Of a DNA stretch of 64,000 bases, positions 8,248 to 17,305 are shown in pieces (the first letter of the stretch is position 1; the number at the start of each line of letters is the position of its first letter). The stretch comes from Leifsonia aquatica (GTDB lineage: Bacteria > Actinomycetota > Actinomycetes > Actinomycetales > Microbacteriaceae). The position numbers were made by a program, and so were the translations under genes. The DNA lies in assembly GCF_014190775.1 (NCBI RefSeq), contig NZ_JACHVP010000002.1:248001-312000 (forward strand), in the 5' to 3' direction. The notes beneath the pieces are model-generated. The model saw only the letters and a list, made by a program, of their open reading frames with translations, was not told where the DNA came from and did not search any database.

Positions 8248-9241
8248 GCGCCCCAGGGTCCCCTGGGTCAGGCTCCCCTGGGGCTTCATCCTGAAGGGCA
8301 CGCTCCGCCGCTTCTCCCGCGACGCCTGCACCGACCTCGCCGCCGGTCTCACCTACTTCGGCGTGCTGTCGCTGTTCCCGGCCATGATCGCGCTCGTCAG
8401 CATCCTGGGCCTGGTCGGTCAGAGCAAGACCGGCATCGACGCACTGTTCGGGATGGTGAACCAGCTGGCGCCGGGGATGCTCGACGTCGTGCGCGGCCCG
8501 ATCGAGGCGCTGGCCGAATCCCCGGCGACCGGGATCGCCCTGGCCATCGGCATCGTCGGCTCCGTGTGGTCGGCCTCCGGGTACGTCGGCGGCTTCGGTC
8601 GCGCCCTCAACCGCGTCTACCACGTGGAGGAGGGCCGCACGACGTTCGCCCTGCGTCCCGCGCAGCTCCTCGTCACCATCGCCGCCCTCGCCCTCGTGGC
8701 CATCGTCGCGATCCTGCTGGTCGTCTCCGGCCCCATCGCGCAGGCGATCGGCGACGCGATCGGGCTCGGGGACGCCGCGCAGACGGCGTGGTCGATCCTG
8801 CGCTGGCCGATCGTGGTCGCGGCGCTGGTGGTGCTCGTCGCCCTGCTCTACGGGGTGTCGCCCAACGTGCGCTACCCGCGCCTGCGCTGGCTCACGACCG
8901 GGGCCATCGCCGCGATCGTCGTGATCGGGATCGCGTCGACCGGGTTCGCGTTCTACGTCGCCAACTTCGGCAGCTACGACAAGACGTACGGCGCACTCGC
9001 CGGCATCATCGTCTTCCTGCTCTGGATCTGGATCGCCAACGTCGCGCTGCTCCTCGGCGCCGAGCTCGATCGGGAGGTCGAGCGCGCGCGAGAGATCCTG
9101 GCCGGCGAGGAGGCGGAGTACGGGCTGAGCCTGCCGCTCAAGTCCGACGCCGCGATCGTCAAGGCGCGAGACGCCGAGGCGGGCGTCGTCCTCGCGGCCC
9201 GCAAGCTCCGCAAGGAGCACGCCGCCCGAGACGGCGAATAG
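8237..9241 (+). CDS. YihY/virulence factor BrkB family membrane protein
   Basis: The 334-residue, six-helix protein has family motifs: RFSRDACTDLAAGLTYFGVLSLFPAMIALVS near the N-terminus, SASGYVGGFGRALNRVYHVEEGR in the middle, and YDKTYGALAGIIVFLLWIWIANVALLLGAELDRE at the C-terminal helix pair. Family members sit in the envelope; the old RNase BN name is not supported. GTG 8237 overlaps the DUF3618 stop. The C-terminal roughly 60 residues are charged and cytosolic. Confidence 0.9.
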   Translation: MTAERPRVPWVRLPWGFILKGTLRRFSRDACTDLAAGLTYFGVLSLFPAMIALVSILGLVGQSKTGIDALFGMVNQLAPGMLDVVRGPIEALAESPATGIALAIGIVGSVWSASGYVGGFGRALNRVYHVEEGRTTFALRPAQLLVTIAALALVAIVAILLVVSGPIAQAIGDAIGLGDAAQTAWSILRWPIVVAALVVLVALLYGVSPNVRYPRLRWLTTGAIAAIVVIGIASTGFAFYVANFGSYDKTYGALAGIIVFLLWIWIANVALLLGAELDREVERAREILAGEEAEYGLSLPLKSDAAIVKARDAEAGVVLAARKLRKEHAARDGE

Positions 9242-9304
9242 TCCGCCCGCTCGGCGCTTTTCGCGGCACATCGTGCCGCCTCGGTGCCGGGTAGGCTCGC
9301 GAAG

Positions 9305-9979
9305 GTGAGCGATCAGCAGGATGCACGGGACGAGCGAGTGGGACACGACCGGGCGGACGCCCGAGGGCGCACCGGCCTCCACCTGACCGGGCGCGATCTC
9401 GCGGGCAACGCGGACGTGCGCGTGCGCGACGTCGAGGTCACCTCCGACGGCTGGCACGTGCTGCGCCGCACCACCTTCGACTACCGCGGCCGCGACGGCT
9501 CCTGGACCACGCAGTCCCGCGAGACCTACGACCGCGGCAACGGAGCCACCGTGCTGCTCTACGACCCCGAGGCGCGCACGGTGCTGCTGACCCGCCAGTT
9601 CCGCTTCCCGGTCTACGTCAACGGCCACCCCGACGGGATGCTGGTGGAGGCCGCCGCCGGCCTGCTCGACGGCGACGCGCCCGACGAGGCGATCCGCCGC
9701 GAGGCCGCCGAGGAGCTCGGCGTTCGCATCGGCGAGCTCGAGCACCTCTTCGACCTCTACATGAGCCCCGGCTCGGTGACCGAACGCGTCCACTTCTACG
9801 CGGCGCCCTACCGCCCGGCCGACATCGACGGCGGCGGCGGAGTGGAGGCCGAGGGCGAGGAGATCGAGCCGGTCGTCGTCCCCTACGACGACGCCCTCGC
9901 GATGATCGCCGACGGCCGCATCGCCGACGGCAAGACGGTCATCCTGCTGCAGTGGGCGGCGCTGAACCTGTTCGGCTGA
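9305..9979 (+). CDS. NUDIX hydrolase, NudK/ADP-ribose pyrophosphatase-like
   Basis: The 224-residue protein has the GDP-mannose pyrophosphatase (NudK) layout: an RTTFDYRGRDGSW beta segment, GATVLLYDPEARTVLLTRQFRFPVYVNG, then EAAAGLLDGDAPDEAIRREAAEELG as the Nudix box. The first Glu of the canonical box is Asp here, while the REAAEELG metal-binding core is intact. C-terminal GKTVILLQWAAL also matches NudK. I use GTG 9305 because the upstream region does not align with the family. Confidence 0.85.
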   Translation: MSDQQDARDERVGHDRADARGRTGLHLTGRDLAGNADVRVRDVEVTSDGWHVLRRTTFDYRGRDGSWTTQSRETYDRGNGATVLLYDPEARTVLLTRQFRFPVYVNGHPDGMLVEAAAGLLDGDAPDEAIRREAAEELGVRIGELEHLFDLYMSPGSVTERVHFYAAPYRPADIDGGGGVEAEGEEIEPVVVPYDDALAMIADGRIADGKTVILLQWAALNLFG

Positions 9980-9998
9980 GTCCGCGCGCCGGCCGCGC

Positions 9999-11480
9999 TC
10001 AGACCGTGACGGTCTTCGACGTCCCGAGCACCGTGCCGCCGGCATCCAGGGCCTGCACGGCCACCGTGGCCGCCGCCGGCACGAGCAGCGACGTCTCGAA
10101 CCCGGAGCGCGTCACCTGACCGACGGCCCTCGGGTCGCCGGTCGTGGCGGCGAGCACGCGCCAGGCGGCCACCTCCGTCGCGCCGTTCCAGCTCGCGTAG
10201 ACGCGGGCCCCTCCGGACTCCGCCTTCGCCGCGACGTCCGGAGCGGAAGCGGGATGCGCCGCCCACTCGTTGCGCGCCGCCCGGTAGGAGATCGCGCCGA
10301 GGGTGGCCTCCCAGACCACATCGCCCGCGGCCGTGAACTCGGTGACGGCCGGGTCGGTGCCCCACCCGACGAGCACGTTCCCGCCCGGAAGGACCTGGGT
10401 GCTCCCCATCGCGGTGCCGAGATGGCCGGCGGTGGCGTACTCCTGGGCGAGCGTCGCCGTCTTCGCCGTCTCGTCGACGCGGAACGCGAGTCCGCGGGAG
10501 GCCCCTCCGGCGCTGCTCGAGTAGAGATGGTTGTCGAAGAGGGTGATGGTGCCGTCGTCCTGCGCGCGCACATCGTGCTGCCAGGCGAACACCGCGCCAT
10601 CGGGCACGGCGATGTCGCTCTTCTTGCCGCCGAACCGCCACGCCACCTCTCCGGTCGAACGGTCGATCGCGTAGACGGTGTGCGTGTGCCGGGACGAGAC
10701 GAGCAGCCGATCGCCGGCGTCGTCGACCGCGTTGAGATGGTACGGATCGAAGGCGCGTCCGGCCGTCGTCCCGTCGTGGCCGGCATCCTGGCTGAGCCCC
10801 AGATACGTCTCGGAGACGGGGATGTGGTCGCTGGCCTTCCAGTCCAGCAGCACCGCTCCGGTCGCGACGTCGATCTCCTGCGCCCGGCAGTCGTACATGT
10901 AGCCCTGCTTCGGGCCGCCGATGGAGCTGAGGTCGGCCGGGACCGTCTCGTAGACCGTGATGAGCGCGGTGCCGCGATCGGTGAGGTTGAACTCGTGCAG
11001 ATCCGCATCCAGGCCGCCGCCCGCGGAGACCGTCGCGACCTGCGCGTACGACGTGTCCAGGATGACACCCGTCCCGGCGCCGTGACCGCCCGTGCTCTTC
11101 CCGGTCCAGTAGGTGAGCACCGAGGCACCGCCGTACGACTGGACCCGCAGGTCGGTCACGTTGGCCTTCGTCGGCTCGATCCAGACCGGCTCGCCGTCGT
11201 CGTCCATGATCAGCCCGTTGAATCCCGACACCTGCTGCGTCACGAACACCAGCCCCGCCGCCGTGGTGCCCGTCTTCACCGTCGACACCGCGGGCACGGT
11301 GAGGTCGGTCGAGTGGAAGGTGCGCATCGTCGGACCGGCCGCGGAGGGTGTGGCCGTCGGAGAGGGGTTCGAGCCCGCCGTCGAGCGCGAGGCCACGACG
11401 AGCGCGGACGCGATCCCGACTACGACCACACCGCCTCCCGTGATGAGGGCGCGACGGGAGAGGCTCGGGTTCTGGTCCAT
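9999..11480 (-). CDS. Exported arylsulfotransferase (ASST) family protein
   Basis: The 493-residue protein has a Tat-like signal (SLSRRALITGGGVVVVGIASALV). The mature part repeats the ASST beta-propeller pattern, with DLHEFNLTDRGTALITVYE, DYRAQEIDVATGAVLLDW-type strands, AFDPYHLNAVDDAGDRLLVSSRHTHTVYAIDRSTGEVAWRFGG and AWQHDVRAQDDGTITLFDNH. The conserved His-rich blades (HLNAV, RHTHTVY, QHDV, FDNH) match bacterial arylsulfotransferase-like proteins. The C-terminal roughly 100 residues look like an added fibronectin/Ig-type domain. Start ATG 11480 follows GGAAGG. Substrate unknown. It is unlinked to its neighbours. Confidence 0.8.
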   Translation of the reverse strand: MDQNPSLSRRALITGGGVVVVGIASALVVASRSTAGSNPSPTATPSAAGPTMRTFHSTDLTVPAVSTVKTGTTAAGLVFVTQQVSGFNGLIMDDDGEPVWIEPTKANVTDLRVQSYGGASVLTYWTGKSTGGHGAGTGVILDTSYAQVATVSAGGGLDADLHEFNLTDRGTALITVYETVPADLSSIGGPKQGYMYDCRAQEIDVATGAVLLDWKASDHIPVSETYLGLSQDAGHDGTTAGRAFDPYHLNAVDDAGDRLLVSSRHTHTVYAIDRSTGEVAWRFGGKKSDIAVPDGAVFAWQHDVRAQDDGTITLFDNHLYSSSAGGASRGLAFRVDETAKTATLAQEYATAGHLGTAMGSTQVLPGGNVLVGWGTDPAVTEFTAAGDVVWEATLGAISYRAARNEWAAHPASAPDVAAKAESGGARVYASWNGATEVAAWRVLAATTGDPRAVGQVTRSGFETSLLVPAAATVAVQALDAGGTVLGTSKTVTV

Positions 11481-11563
11481 GCCTTCCACTATCCGCGCAG
11501 CGATGGGCAGACTCCAGGTCACGCCTATGAGCGGGCTGTGGACGGCGGCCGGGCGGCCCCCGA

Positions 11564-12643
11564 TCAGTACTTGATCGTGGTGCCCTGCGAGTTGAGGAAG
11601 TCGATGTGCACGTGGTTGCACGTGTCGTCGAACGGCTTGAAGTTGTCGAGCGAGATCGAGGCGCGGCAGCCGATCTGACCGAGGCCGGTACCGGCCGGGA
11701 CGATCGGGTCGAGCAGCTGGATCAGTTCGATGGACTTCGCGTCGCCACCGGTGAGGGGCGAGCCGTTGAGCAGGTAGAAGTCGAGGGCGTGACCGCCGCC
11801 GTCGGCGTAGTGCGCCGACTCGGTTCCGGCGCCCTCGATCTGGCCGGTGCAGCGGCGGTTGATGTCCGAGATGCCCACCTGGCTGAAGTGCGCCAGAGCG
11901 AAGGAGATGGTCTGCAGCACGCGGTAGTCGATGCCGCAGCCCGGGACGGCCTTGCCCTCCGCCAGGTTCGCGATCTCCGGGAGGTGGTTCGGCGTGGACC
12001 CGACGAGCCGGCCCGACGACACGGCGCCCATCAGCTGGATGGCGAGCGCCTGGACGGTCGGCGAGACGGTGGAGTTCATGGTCGAGTCGAGCGCCTGCGG
12101 GCTCTCCTGGATGTCCATGCCGTCGCGCGCGACGACCTGGACCGCGTCGGTGTTGCCGCCGGTGAGGGTCTGCACCGCGAGGGCGGTGCGGGCGGTGCCG
12201 ATGGCCGAGCCCTCGCTGGTGGTCGCGTAGGCCGGCAGCGCGGCGGTGCCGAAGAAGGCGGTCAGGGCGAGCATGACGACGACGTGGAAGCCGCGGCGAC
12301 GGTGCTCTCCGGGGCGCCCGGTCCCGCGCAGTCGGCGGGCGACGCCACCGCCGGTGTTCGCGGCCGCGGCGCGCGCGGCGGACTTCTTCGCGACGTCGCG
12401 TGGGGCGGTGGTCGGCTTGACGACGATCCGCTCCCGCTTGCGCGGACGCGAGCGCTCCGCCTCGAGACGGGCGCGACGGCTGCCGAAGACCTGTTCCGCG
12501 GGCTCCTCCGCTGCGGTCAGGTGCTCACCGCGGGTGAAGTCCTCGACCGGGTCCGCCGTGAGTTCCGACTGCTGCTCGACGTCCACAACGAGGGGTGCGC
12601 GAGATCCGCGGCGGGGCCGCGTGGAGGCAGTGGAACGGGGCAA
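11564..12643 (-). CDS. Membrane-anchored peptidase-like protein with M15 (D-Ala-D-Ala carboxypeptidase) type motifs
   Basis: The 359-residue protein has a long basic cytosolic N-terminus (about 115 residues), one transmembrane or signal segment (FHVVVMLALTAFFGTAALPAYA), and a mature domain. The C-terminal part contains HYADGGGHALDFYLLNG and CNHVHIDFL, which resemble the Zn-binding HxxGxAxD and HxHxD elements of M15/VanY peptidases. Cell-wall remodelling is therefore a reasonable inference. The start is TTG, with AGGAAG at good spacing. Two Cys pairs in the domain may form disulfides. Confidence 0.65.
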   Translation of the reverse strand: MPRSTASTRPRRGSRAPLVVDVEQQSELTADPVEDFTRGEHLTAAEEPAEQVFGSRRARLEAERSRPRKRERIVVKPTTAPRDVAKKSAARAAAANTGGGVARRLRGTGRPGEHRRRGFHVVVMLALTAFFGTAALPAYATTSEGSAIGTARTALAVQTLTGGNTDAVQVVARDGMDIQESPQALDSTMNSTVSPTVQALAIQLMGAVSSGRLVGSTPNHLPEIANLAEGKAVPGCGIDYRVLQTISFALAHFSQVGISDINRRCTGQIEGAGTESAHYADGGGHALDFYLLNGSPLTGGDAKSIELIQLLDPIVPAGTGLGQIGCRASISLDNFKPFDDTCNHVHIDFLNSQGTTIKY

Positions 12644-12895
12644 GCTGGTCTTCCTGTGGGGCAGGGGGCGGGGGCGTACCCGATCCTTTCTACCCCATTT
12701 CGCCTGAACGTTCTATCAATGCAGACGAATGGATTCCGGATTCTTTCGCGCAGGCCCGCTGCTGGGGCGCATCCCGCGCGTTCGGGTCGCGCAGAAGCGC
12801 CCCGGCTTTCCGTACACGGATGCGGGGCTCCGACCGACAGAATCTAACCCCGCCCGACGGGCATCCCCGGCCCGGGTACGGCTGGTACGACGGGA

Positions 12896-14584
12896 TCAGG
12901 GGACGACGACGGCGAGCTCGACCCGCCCGTCGAGCTCCCTCAGCTCCACCGTCCCCTGCTCGGCGAGCTGCCGGAGACCGATCCCGGGCGAGGCCGTCGA
13001 GAGGGTCCCACCGGAGGACACGACGACGGCGACCCCCGCGGGGGATGCAGAGCGGACGTCCAGGGTCACCGGGCCGCCGTCGCCGTGGCGGACGGCATTG
13101 GCGAGTCCCTCCGAGATGGCGTCGACCACGGCCTCGCAGCGCGCCGGCTCGCGCAGGCGGTCCCAGGCGTCCGGCGCCACGCTCGCCTGCAGCGCGATGG
13201 CCGACCGCCAGCTCTCCACGAGCGCGCGCACGCGGGTCTCTGGATCGGGCGCGGCCGGCGGGGCGAGCAGCTCCGTGCGGATGCGGTCGACCACGCTCCG
13301 CAGCTCGCCCGACGCGTCGTCCCCGCCTCCCGCGCCGAGTGCCAGAGCGGCCGCGATCAGCTCGGACTGCACGCCCGAGTGGAGCACGCGGGCGAAGGCG
13401 GCGCGCTGGTGGTCGTAGTCGGCGCGCAGCCGTGCGGCGTCGAACACGCTCGCCTGCACGGCGGCCTCGAGCCCCTGCTGGTCGAGCCGGATGCGCGCCG
13501 AGAGCGAGACGACCAGCGCCACGCCGAGGGCGATCAGGGGGTAGGTGCCCGCCTCGAACCAGATGAAGTGGGGGTGCAGTCCCTGCACCCGGATGGCCGC
13601 ATCTGTCGTCAATGACAGCGCCACTCCGACGACGAGGTACCCGGCGACGAGGACGATCCCCCGATACGGCCGGGCCGTGCGCTCGGCGACGCGGGAGACC
13701 ACGAGGTTGCCCGCCCCGACGACGACCAGGCCGCCCACGACGGCCGGCAGGCACTGCAGCGGCCCGTACTGCGACAGCCCGAACGGCGTGACGAGCGCTG
13801 CGAAGAGCACGGCGAGCAGGAGGGGCGGCGCGGGCTGCATCCCGCCCAGCACGGAGCCGACCCAGTCGCGCCACCGCACCGGCAGGGCCTCGGCGTCACC
13901 CGCCGGCGCGGTGTCGTCGTTCTCGTACAGCCAGTGGCTGACCGGCCGCACGACGTCCGTCGCGAGCCCGCGCAGCACGCGGGCAGCCTCGCGCGGCGGC
14001 AGCGGTGCGTCGGCGATCGCGGCTGCGCGCTCGATCTCGGCGAGCACGTCGTCGACGGCCGCGTGCCGGAGGCTGCTGACGCGCAGGGCCGCGCGTTCCG
14101 CGTCGAGCTCGGACGCGCGCTGTGCCGCGCGCAGACGCCGGTAGACGCCGAGATGGTCGCGCACGAGGTCGACCGCGACGGCGATGAGGGTGAAGATCGT
14201 CACGGTCGTGACGACGTTGATGCCGATCCGGCCGCCGAGGTCGCCCGTCTCGACCGTGATGTCGAGCACCCGCCCGACCCCGAGGAAGATCAGGGGCCGC
14301 AGCACCCCGATGGCGGCGAACAGCACGAACACGGTGACGACGCGGATCCGCGGCGGCGTGACCCGCAGCACGCCCCAGCCCGCGGCGAGCAGCAGCCCGA
14401 CGACGACGTGCTGGGTGATCGAGAGGGCCAGCACGGCGCCCGGACCGCCGCGCACGTACTGGAGCCCCGACATGACGGTCAGCGCGAAGGGCGCCGTGAT
14501 CGCCCAGGTCCAGACGGTGATGGCCGACCGGCCCGTGGCCCGCGCGAGCAGCCGGCGTGCGCGCACCTGGGCGAGGCCGGTCAT
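12896..14584 (-). CDS. Sensor histidine kinase, HisKA_3/NarX-like, multi-pass membrane
   Basis: The 562-residue kinase has two membrane blocks: about four to five helices near the N-terminus (residues 18-140) and another set at about 235-360. A helical segment follows with the probable phospho-acceptor His in RVLHSGVQSELIAAAL. The HATPase part shows EGLANAVRHGDGG (N box) and SPGIGLRQLAEQG (G2-like box). ATG overlaps the TGA of the response regulator gene upstream, giving a coupled two-component system. The second membrane block makes it larger than typical LiaS-type kinases. Signal unknown. Confidence 0.88.
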   Translation of the reverse strand: MTGLAQVRARRLLARATGRSAITVWTWAITAPFALTVMSGLQYVRGGPGAVLALSITQHVVVGLLLAAGWGVLRVTPPRIRVVTVFVLFAAIGVLRPLIFLGVGRVLDITVETGDLGGRIGINVVTTVTIFTLIAVAVDLVRDHLGVYRRLRAAQRASELDAERAALRVSSLRHAAVDDVLAEIERAAAIADAPLPPREAARVLRGLATDVVRPVSHWLYENDDTAPAGDAEALPVRWRDWVGSVLGGMQPAPPLLLAVLFAALVTPFGLSQYGPLQCLPAVVGGLVVVGAGNLVVSRVAERTARPYRGIVLVAGYLVVGVALSLTTDAAIRVQGLHPHFIWFEAGTYPLIALGVALVVSLSARIRLDQQGLEAAVQASVFDAARLRADYDHQRAAFARVLHSGVQSELIAAALALGAGGGDDASGELRSVVDRIRTELLAPPAAPDPETRVRALVESWRSAIALQASVAPDAWDRLREPARCEAVVDAISEGLANAVRHGDGGPVTLDVRSASPAGVAVVVSSGGTLSTASPGIGLRQLAEQGTVELRELDGRVELAVVVP

Positions 14585-15249
14585 AGGCCGGACGTAGGAT
14601 CGCCGAAGGTCGTGACGTACAGCGTGGCCGCCGCGACCCGGGGCGTCGTGCTCTCCCCCGCCGAGAGGCCGAGGGCGTGGAAGACGCGTTCGACGCTCTT
14701 CTCGACCGCCCGCACGGAGATGCCGCGACGGCGGGCGATCTCGGCGTTGGTGAGCCCTGCGGCCAGCAGCCGCGCGGTCTCGAGCTGGGCCTCGCTGAGA
14801 CGGAGCAGCGCGTCGCGGCGCTGGCTCCCGGGCCGGTCGTGCGAAACGGGACGGTCGGCGAGCACGGCCTCGGCGGCATCCACCAGTTCGTCGACGGACT
14901 CCACGGCGGACTTGTTGACGTACGAAGCGTCCGCGACGGTGTCCTTGGCGCGGGCGGCGGCGGCCTCGCGCGACAGGTTGCTCAGGAAGAGGACGGCGAC
15001 GTGGGGCGCACGCTCCCGGACGATGGTCGCGAGCTCGACGCCGTTCGGGCGCTCCCCCAGGTCGATGTCGGTGACGAGGAGGTCGGGGTCGGCCTGGTCG
15101 AGGGCCGCGAGCGCCTCCGGAGCCGACGCGGCGGCAGTCGCCTCGAACCCCCGCTGACGGAACGCGTCGGCGACCAGGGAGCGCATGAGGGCGTGGTCCT
15201 CCACCACAAGCACCCGCCTGCTCCACACGCCCTTGCTCTCCTCGGCCAT
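14581..15249 (-). CDS. LuxR/FixJ-type response regulator
   Basis: The 222-residue protein has a receiver domain and a C-terminal HTH. The acidic pocket is VVEDHALM (Glu17/Asp18), with phospho-acceptor Asp61 in LLVTDIDLG and the conserved Ser/Lys region in VLFLSNL and NKSA. The LuxR HTH reads LSEAQLETARLLAAGLTNAEIARRRGISVRAVEKSVERVFHALG. It is the first gene of the pair; its stop overlaps the kinase start. Targets are not evident from the neighbourhood. Confidence 0.9.
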   Translation of the reverse strand: MAEESKGVWSRRVLVVEDHALMRSLVADAFRQRGFEATAAASAPEALAALDQADPDLLVTDIDLGERPNGVELATIVRERAPHVAVLFLSNLSREAAAARAKDTVADASYVNKSAVESVDELVDAAEAVLADRPVSHDRPGSQRRDALLRLSEAQLETARLLAAGLTNAEIARRRGISVRAVEKSVERVFHALGLSAGESTTPRVAAATLYVTTFGDPTSGL

Positions 15250-15277
15250 CCAGCACAGGATAACCGGCGCGCGGCGC

Positions 15278-15715
15278 TCAGCCGGCGAGTTCCTCCAGCA
15301 CCTTGGCGACGCGGCGCGCGCGGGTCTCCGCGGCCTTGGCGCCCTCGACCGCGAGCACGTGGCGCTTGCGGTTGCTGACCGACAGGGCGTCGAACCGCTC
15401 GCGCGCGCCGGGCACCGCGGCGAGCGCCGCCGCCAGATCCTCCGGCACCTCCACCGTGCGCGGCTGGTCGTCGCGGACGAGGTCGACCTCGACGTCGTCG
15501 CCCGCCGCGATGCCGGCCCGGGTGCGGATGTCGGCGCTGACCGGGAGCTTCGCCTGACCGGCACGCATCGCGATCGTGCTCGGGTACTCGACCCCGGCGA
15601 CGGTCGCCCGCACGGGGATGCGACCCCCTCCGCCGAGGGCCTCCACCACCTCGGGCGGGACGACGATCCCGGTCGCGGTCGCGCCGTCCAGCTGCAGCAC
15701 TGCTCGGAATGTCAT
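15278..15715 (-). CDS. DUF1905 / YdeI-OmpD-associated family protein
   Basis: The 145-residue protein begins with a DUF1905 beta-barrel (FRAVLQLDGATATGIVVPPEVVEALGGGGRIPVRATVAG). It continues with a short C-terminal YdeI-like helical part (VPEDLAAALAAVPGARERFDALSVSNRKRHVLAVEGAKAAETRARRVAKVLEELAG). The family is common in actinobacteria; its biochemical role is unknown. ATG 15715 gives the standard DUF1905 N-terminus. Confidence 0.85.
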   Translation of the reverse strand: MTFRAVLQLDGATATGIVVPPEVVEALGGGGRIPVRATVAGVEYPSTIAMRAGQAKLPVSADIRTRAGIAAGDDVEVDLVRDDQPRTVEVPEDLAAALAAVPGARERFDALSVSNRKRHVLAVEGAKAAETRARRVAKVLEELAG

Positions 15716-15863
15716 CCGGCCACCTCCACGATCCGCACGATACTGCGGCCGCGGCCCGCGCCGCCAGACCGCGATGGCGGCGGCGATCCGTTCCCTAGAC
15801 TGGTTCCGAATGCCCCATGACCGACGAGGGCGGCCCGCGAGGGCGACGAGTGAGGACGGGCCG

Positions 15864-16499
15864 ATGGGATCGAGGCCGGCACGCGCGATGCGCGGCACGC
15901 TCGCGTCCGCCGTCGCGATCTTCGTCGCCGCCCTCTTCCACGTCGCCGGCGGCGGCGCGGCGCCCGGCATCGTGCCGGTGGCGCTCAGCCTCGCGTTCGC
16001 CACTCTTGCCTCCATCGCGCTCACGTCGCGGCGGCTCTCGCTCTGGCGGCTAACCGTCTCGGTCGTGCTGAGCCAGTTCCTCTTCCACGCGCTGTTCAGC
16101 CTGGGCGACGGGACGGCGCGGTTCGTCGGCGCGGACGGCACGTCGGCGCTCGGGCACCTGCACACCGGCGCGCACCTCACGATGACCGGTGCGGCCATGC
16201 CCGCCTCACACAGCGACCCCGCCTCCCCCTCGATGTGGCTGACGCACGCGACGGCCGTGCTCGTCACCGTCGTCGCGCTCCGACTCGGCGAGCGCGCGTT
16301 CTGGGGCCTCTTCGCGACGGCCCGCGTCGGCGTCCTGCGCTTCGCCGCCCTGGTCGCGGGAGCCACGCCCATCCCCGTCCGCGTCGTCGCGGTCGTCTCC
16401 GCCGTCGCCGCGGCCGAGCCGGCCCGCCTGCGCGACCTCGGTCTCCCCCTCGCCCGGCTGCGGCACCGCGGTCCTCCGGCGCTCGTCAGCGCGTTCTGA
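15864..16499 (+). CDS. Membrane protein with His/Met-containing loop, first gene of copper-type cluster
   Basis: The 211-residue protein has several transmembrane helices (about residues 11-28, 33-50, 60-80 and 125-145 plus a C-terminal hydrophobic stretch). An extracytosolic-type loop is rich in His and Met (HLHTGAHLTMTGAAMPASH). It precedes YcnI and CopC-like genes, so metal handling is plausible. ATG 15864 has a GAGGAC site; ATG 15810 is an in-frame alternative. I do not recognise a named family with confidence. Confidence 0.6.
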   Translation: MGSRPARAMRGTLASAVAIFVAALFHVAGGGAAPGIVPVALSLAFATLASIALTSRRLSLWRLTVSVVLSQFLFHALFSLGDGTARFVGADGTSALGHLHTGAHLTMTGAAMPASHSDPASPSMWLTHATAVLVTVVALRLGERAFWGLFATARVGVLRFAALVAGATPIPVRVVAVVSAVAAAEPARLRDLGLPLARLRHRGPPALVSAF

Positions 16500-16579
16500 C
16501 GGGCGTCCCGGTCGCGATCGGGGTCGTCCGCGTGCGCGCACGCGCATCCGACGAACCTGCACCGTACCTAAGGACCCTC

Positions 16580-17305
16580 ATGAAGAAGACGACCTTCGCC
16601 GCCTCCGTCGCGGCGACCTCCACCGCCCTCCTGCTGCTCGCCGCGCCGCTCGCGGCCAGCGCGCACGTGCACGTCACCCCCGACGCGGCGACCCCCGGCA
16701 GCTACGCCACCCTCACGTTCAAGGTGCCCACCGAGTCCGCGACCGCGGGCACGGTGAAGCTCGTGGTCGACCTGCCGACCGAGACGCCGTTCACGTCGGT
16801 CAGCTACCAGCCGATCCCGGGATGGTCGACCTCCGTCGACACCGAGACGCTCGCGAAGCCGGTGAAGACCGACGACGGCACCATCACCCAGGCCCCGGTG
16901 CGCATCACCTGGACGGCCGACAGCGGCACCCAGATCGCGCCCGGGCAGTTCCAGGAGTTCACCATCTCGGCGGGCGCCGTGCCCGACACCGGCTCGATCC
17001 TGCTCCCGACCCACCAGTACTACTCGGACGGCAGCGTCGTGAACTGGGCGGAGGCGACCCCCGCCTCGGGCACGGAGCCGGAGCACCCGGCGCCCACGCT
17101 CTACGTCAACACCCCGGCACCCGGCGAGGACGGCGGCACGATGACGACCCAGGTCGTCACGAGCACCGAGACACCGGCGCCCGCTGCCGGCACGACCGCG
17201 ACCGCCGTCTCGATCGGGCTCGGGATCGGCGGCCTCGCGCTCGGCGCGATCGCCCTCGTGATCTCGGTGCTGGCGCTCGTGCGCCGGGGTAAGGTGCGGG
17301 CATGA
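16580..17305 (+). CDS. ycnI: YcnI-like (DUF1775) copper-associated exported protein
   Basis: The 241-residue protein has a signal peptide ending SASA, so the mature protein begins HVHV. That N-terminal His is the copper ligand in YcnI-family proteins. The DUF1775 domain follows (TPGSYATLTFKVPTESATAGTVKLVVDLPTE, GWSTSV, VRITWTA, GQFQEFTISAGAVPD). A C-terminal transmembrane helix with a basic tail (VRRGKVRA) anchors it. Start ATG is preceded by AAGGA. It overlaps the next copC-like gene by 4 bases. Confidence 0.9.
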   Translation: MKKTTFAASVAATSTALLLLAAPLAASAHVHVTPDAATPGSYATLTFKVPTESATAGTVKLVVDLPTETPFTSVSYQPIPGWSTSVDTETLAKPVKTDDGTITQAPVRITWTADSGTQIAPGQFQEFTISAGAVPDTGSILLPTHQYYSDGSVVNWAEATPASGTEPEHPAPTLYVNTPAPGEDGGTMTTQVVTSTETPAPAAGTTATAVSIGLGIGGLALGAIALVISVLALVRRGKVRA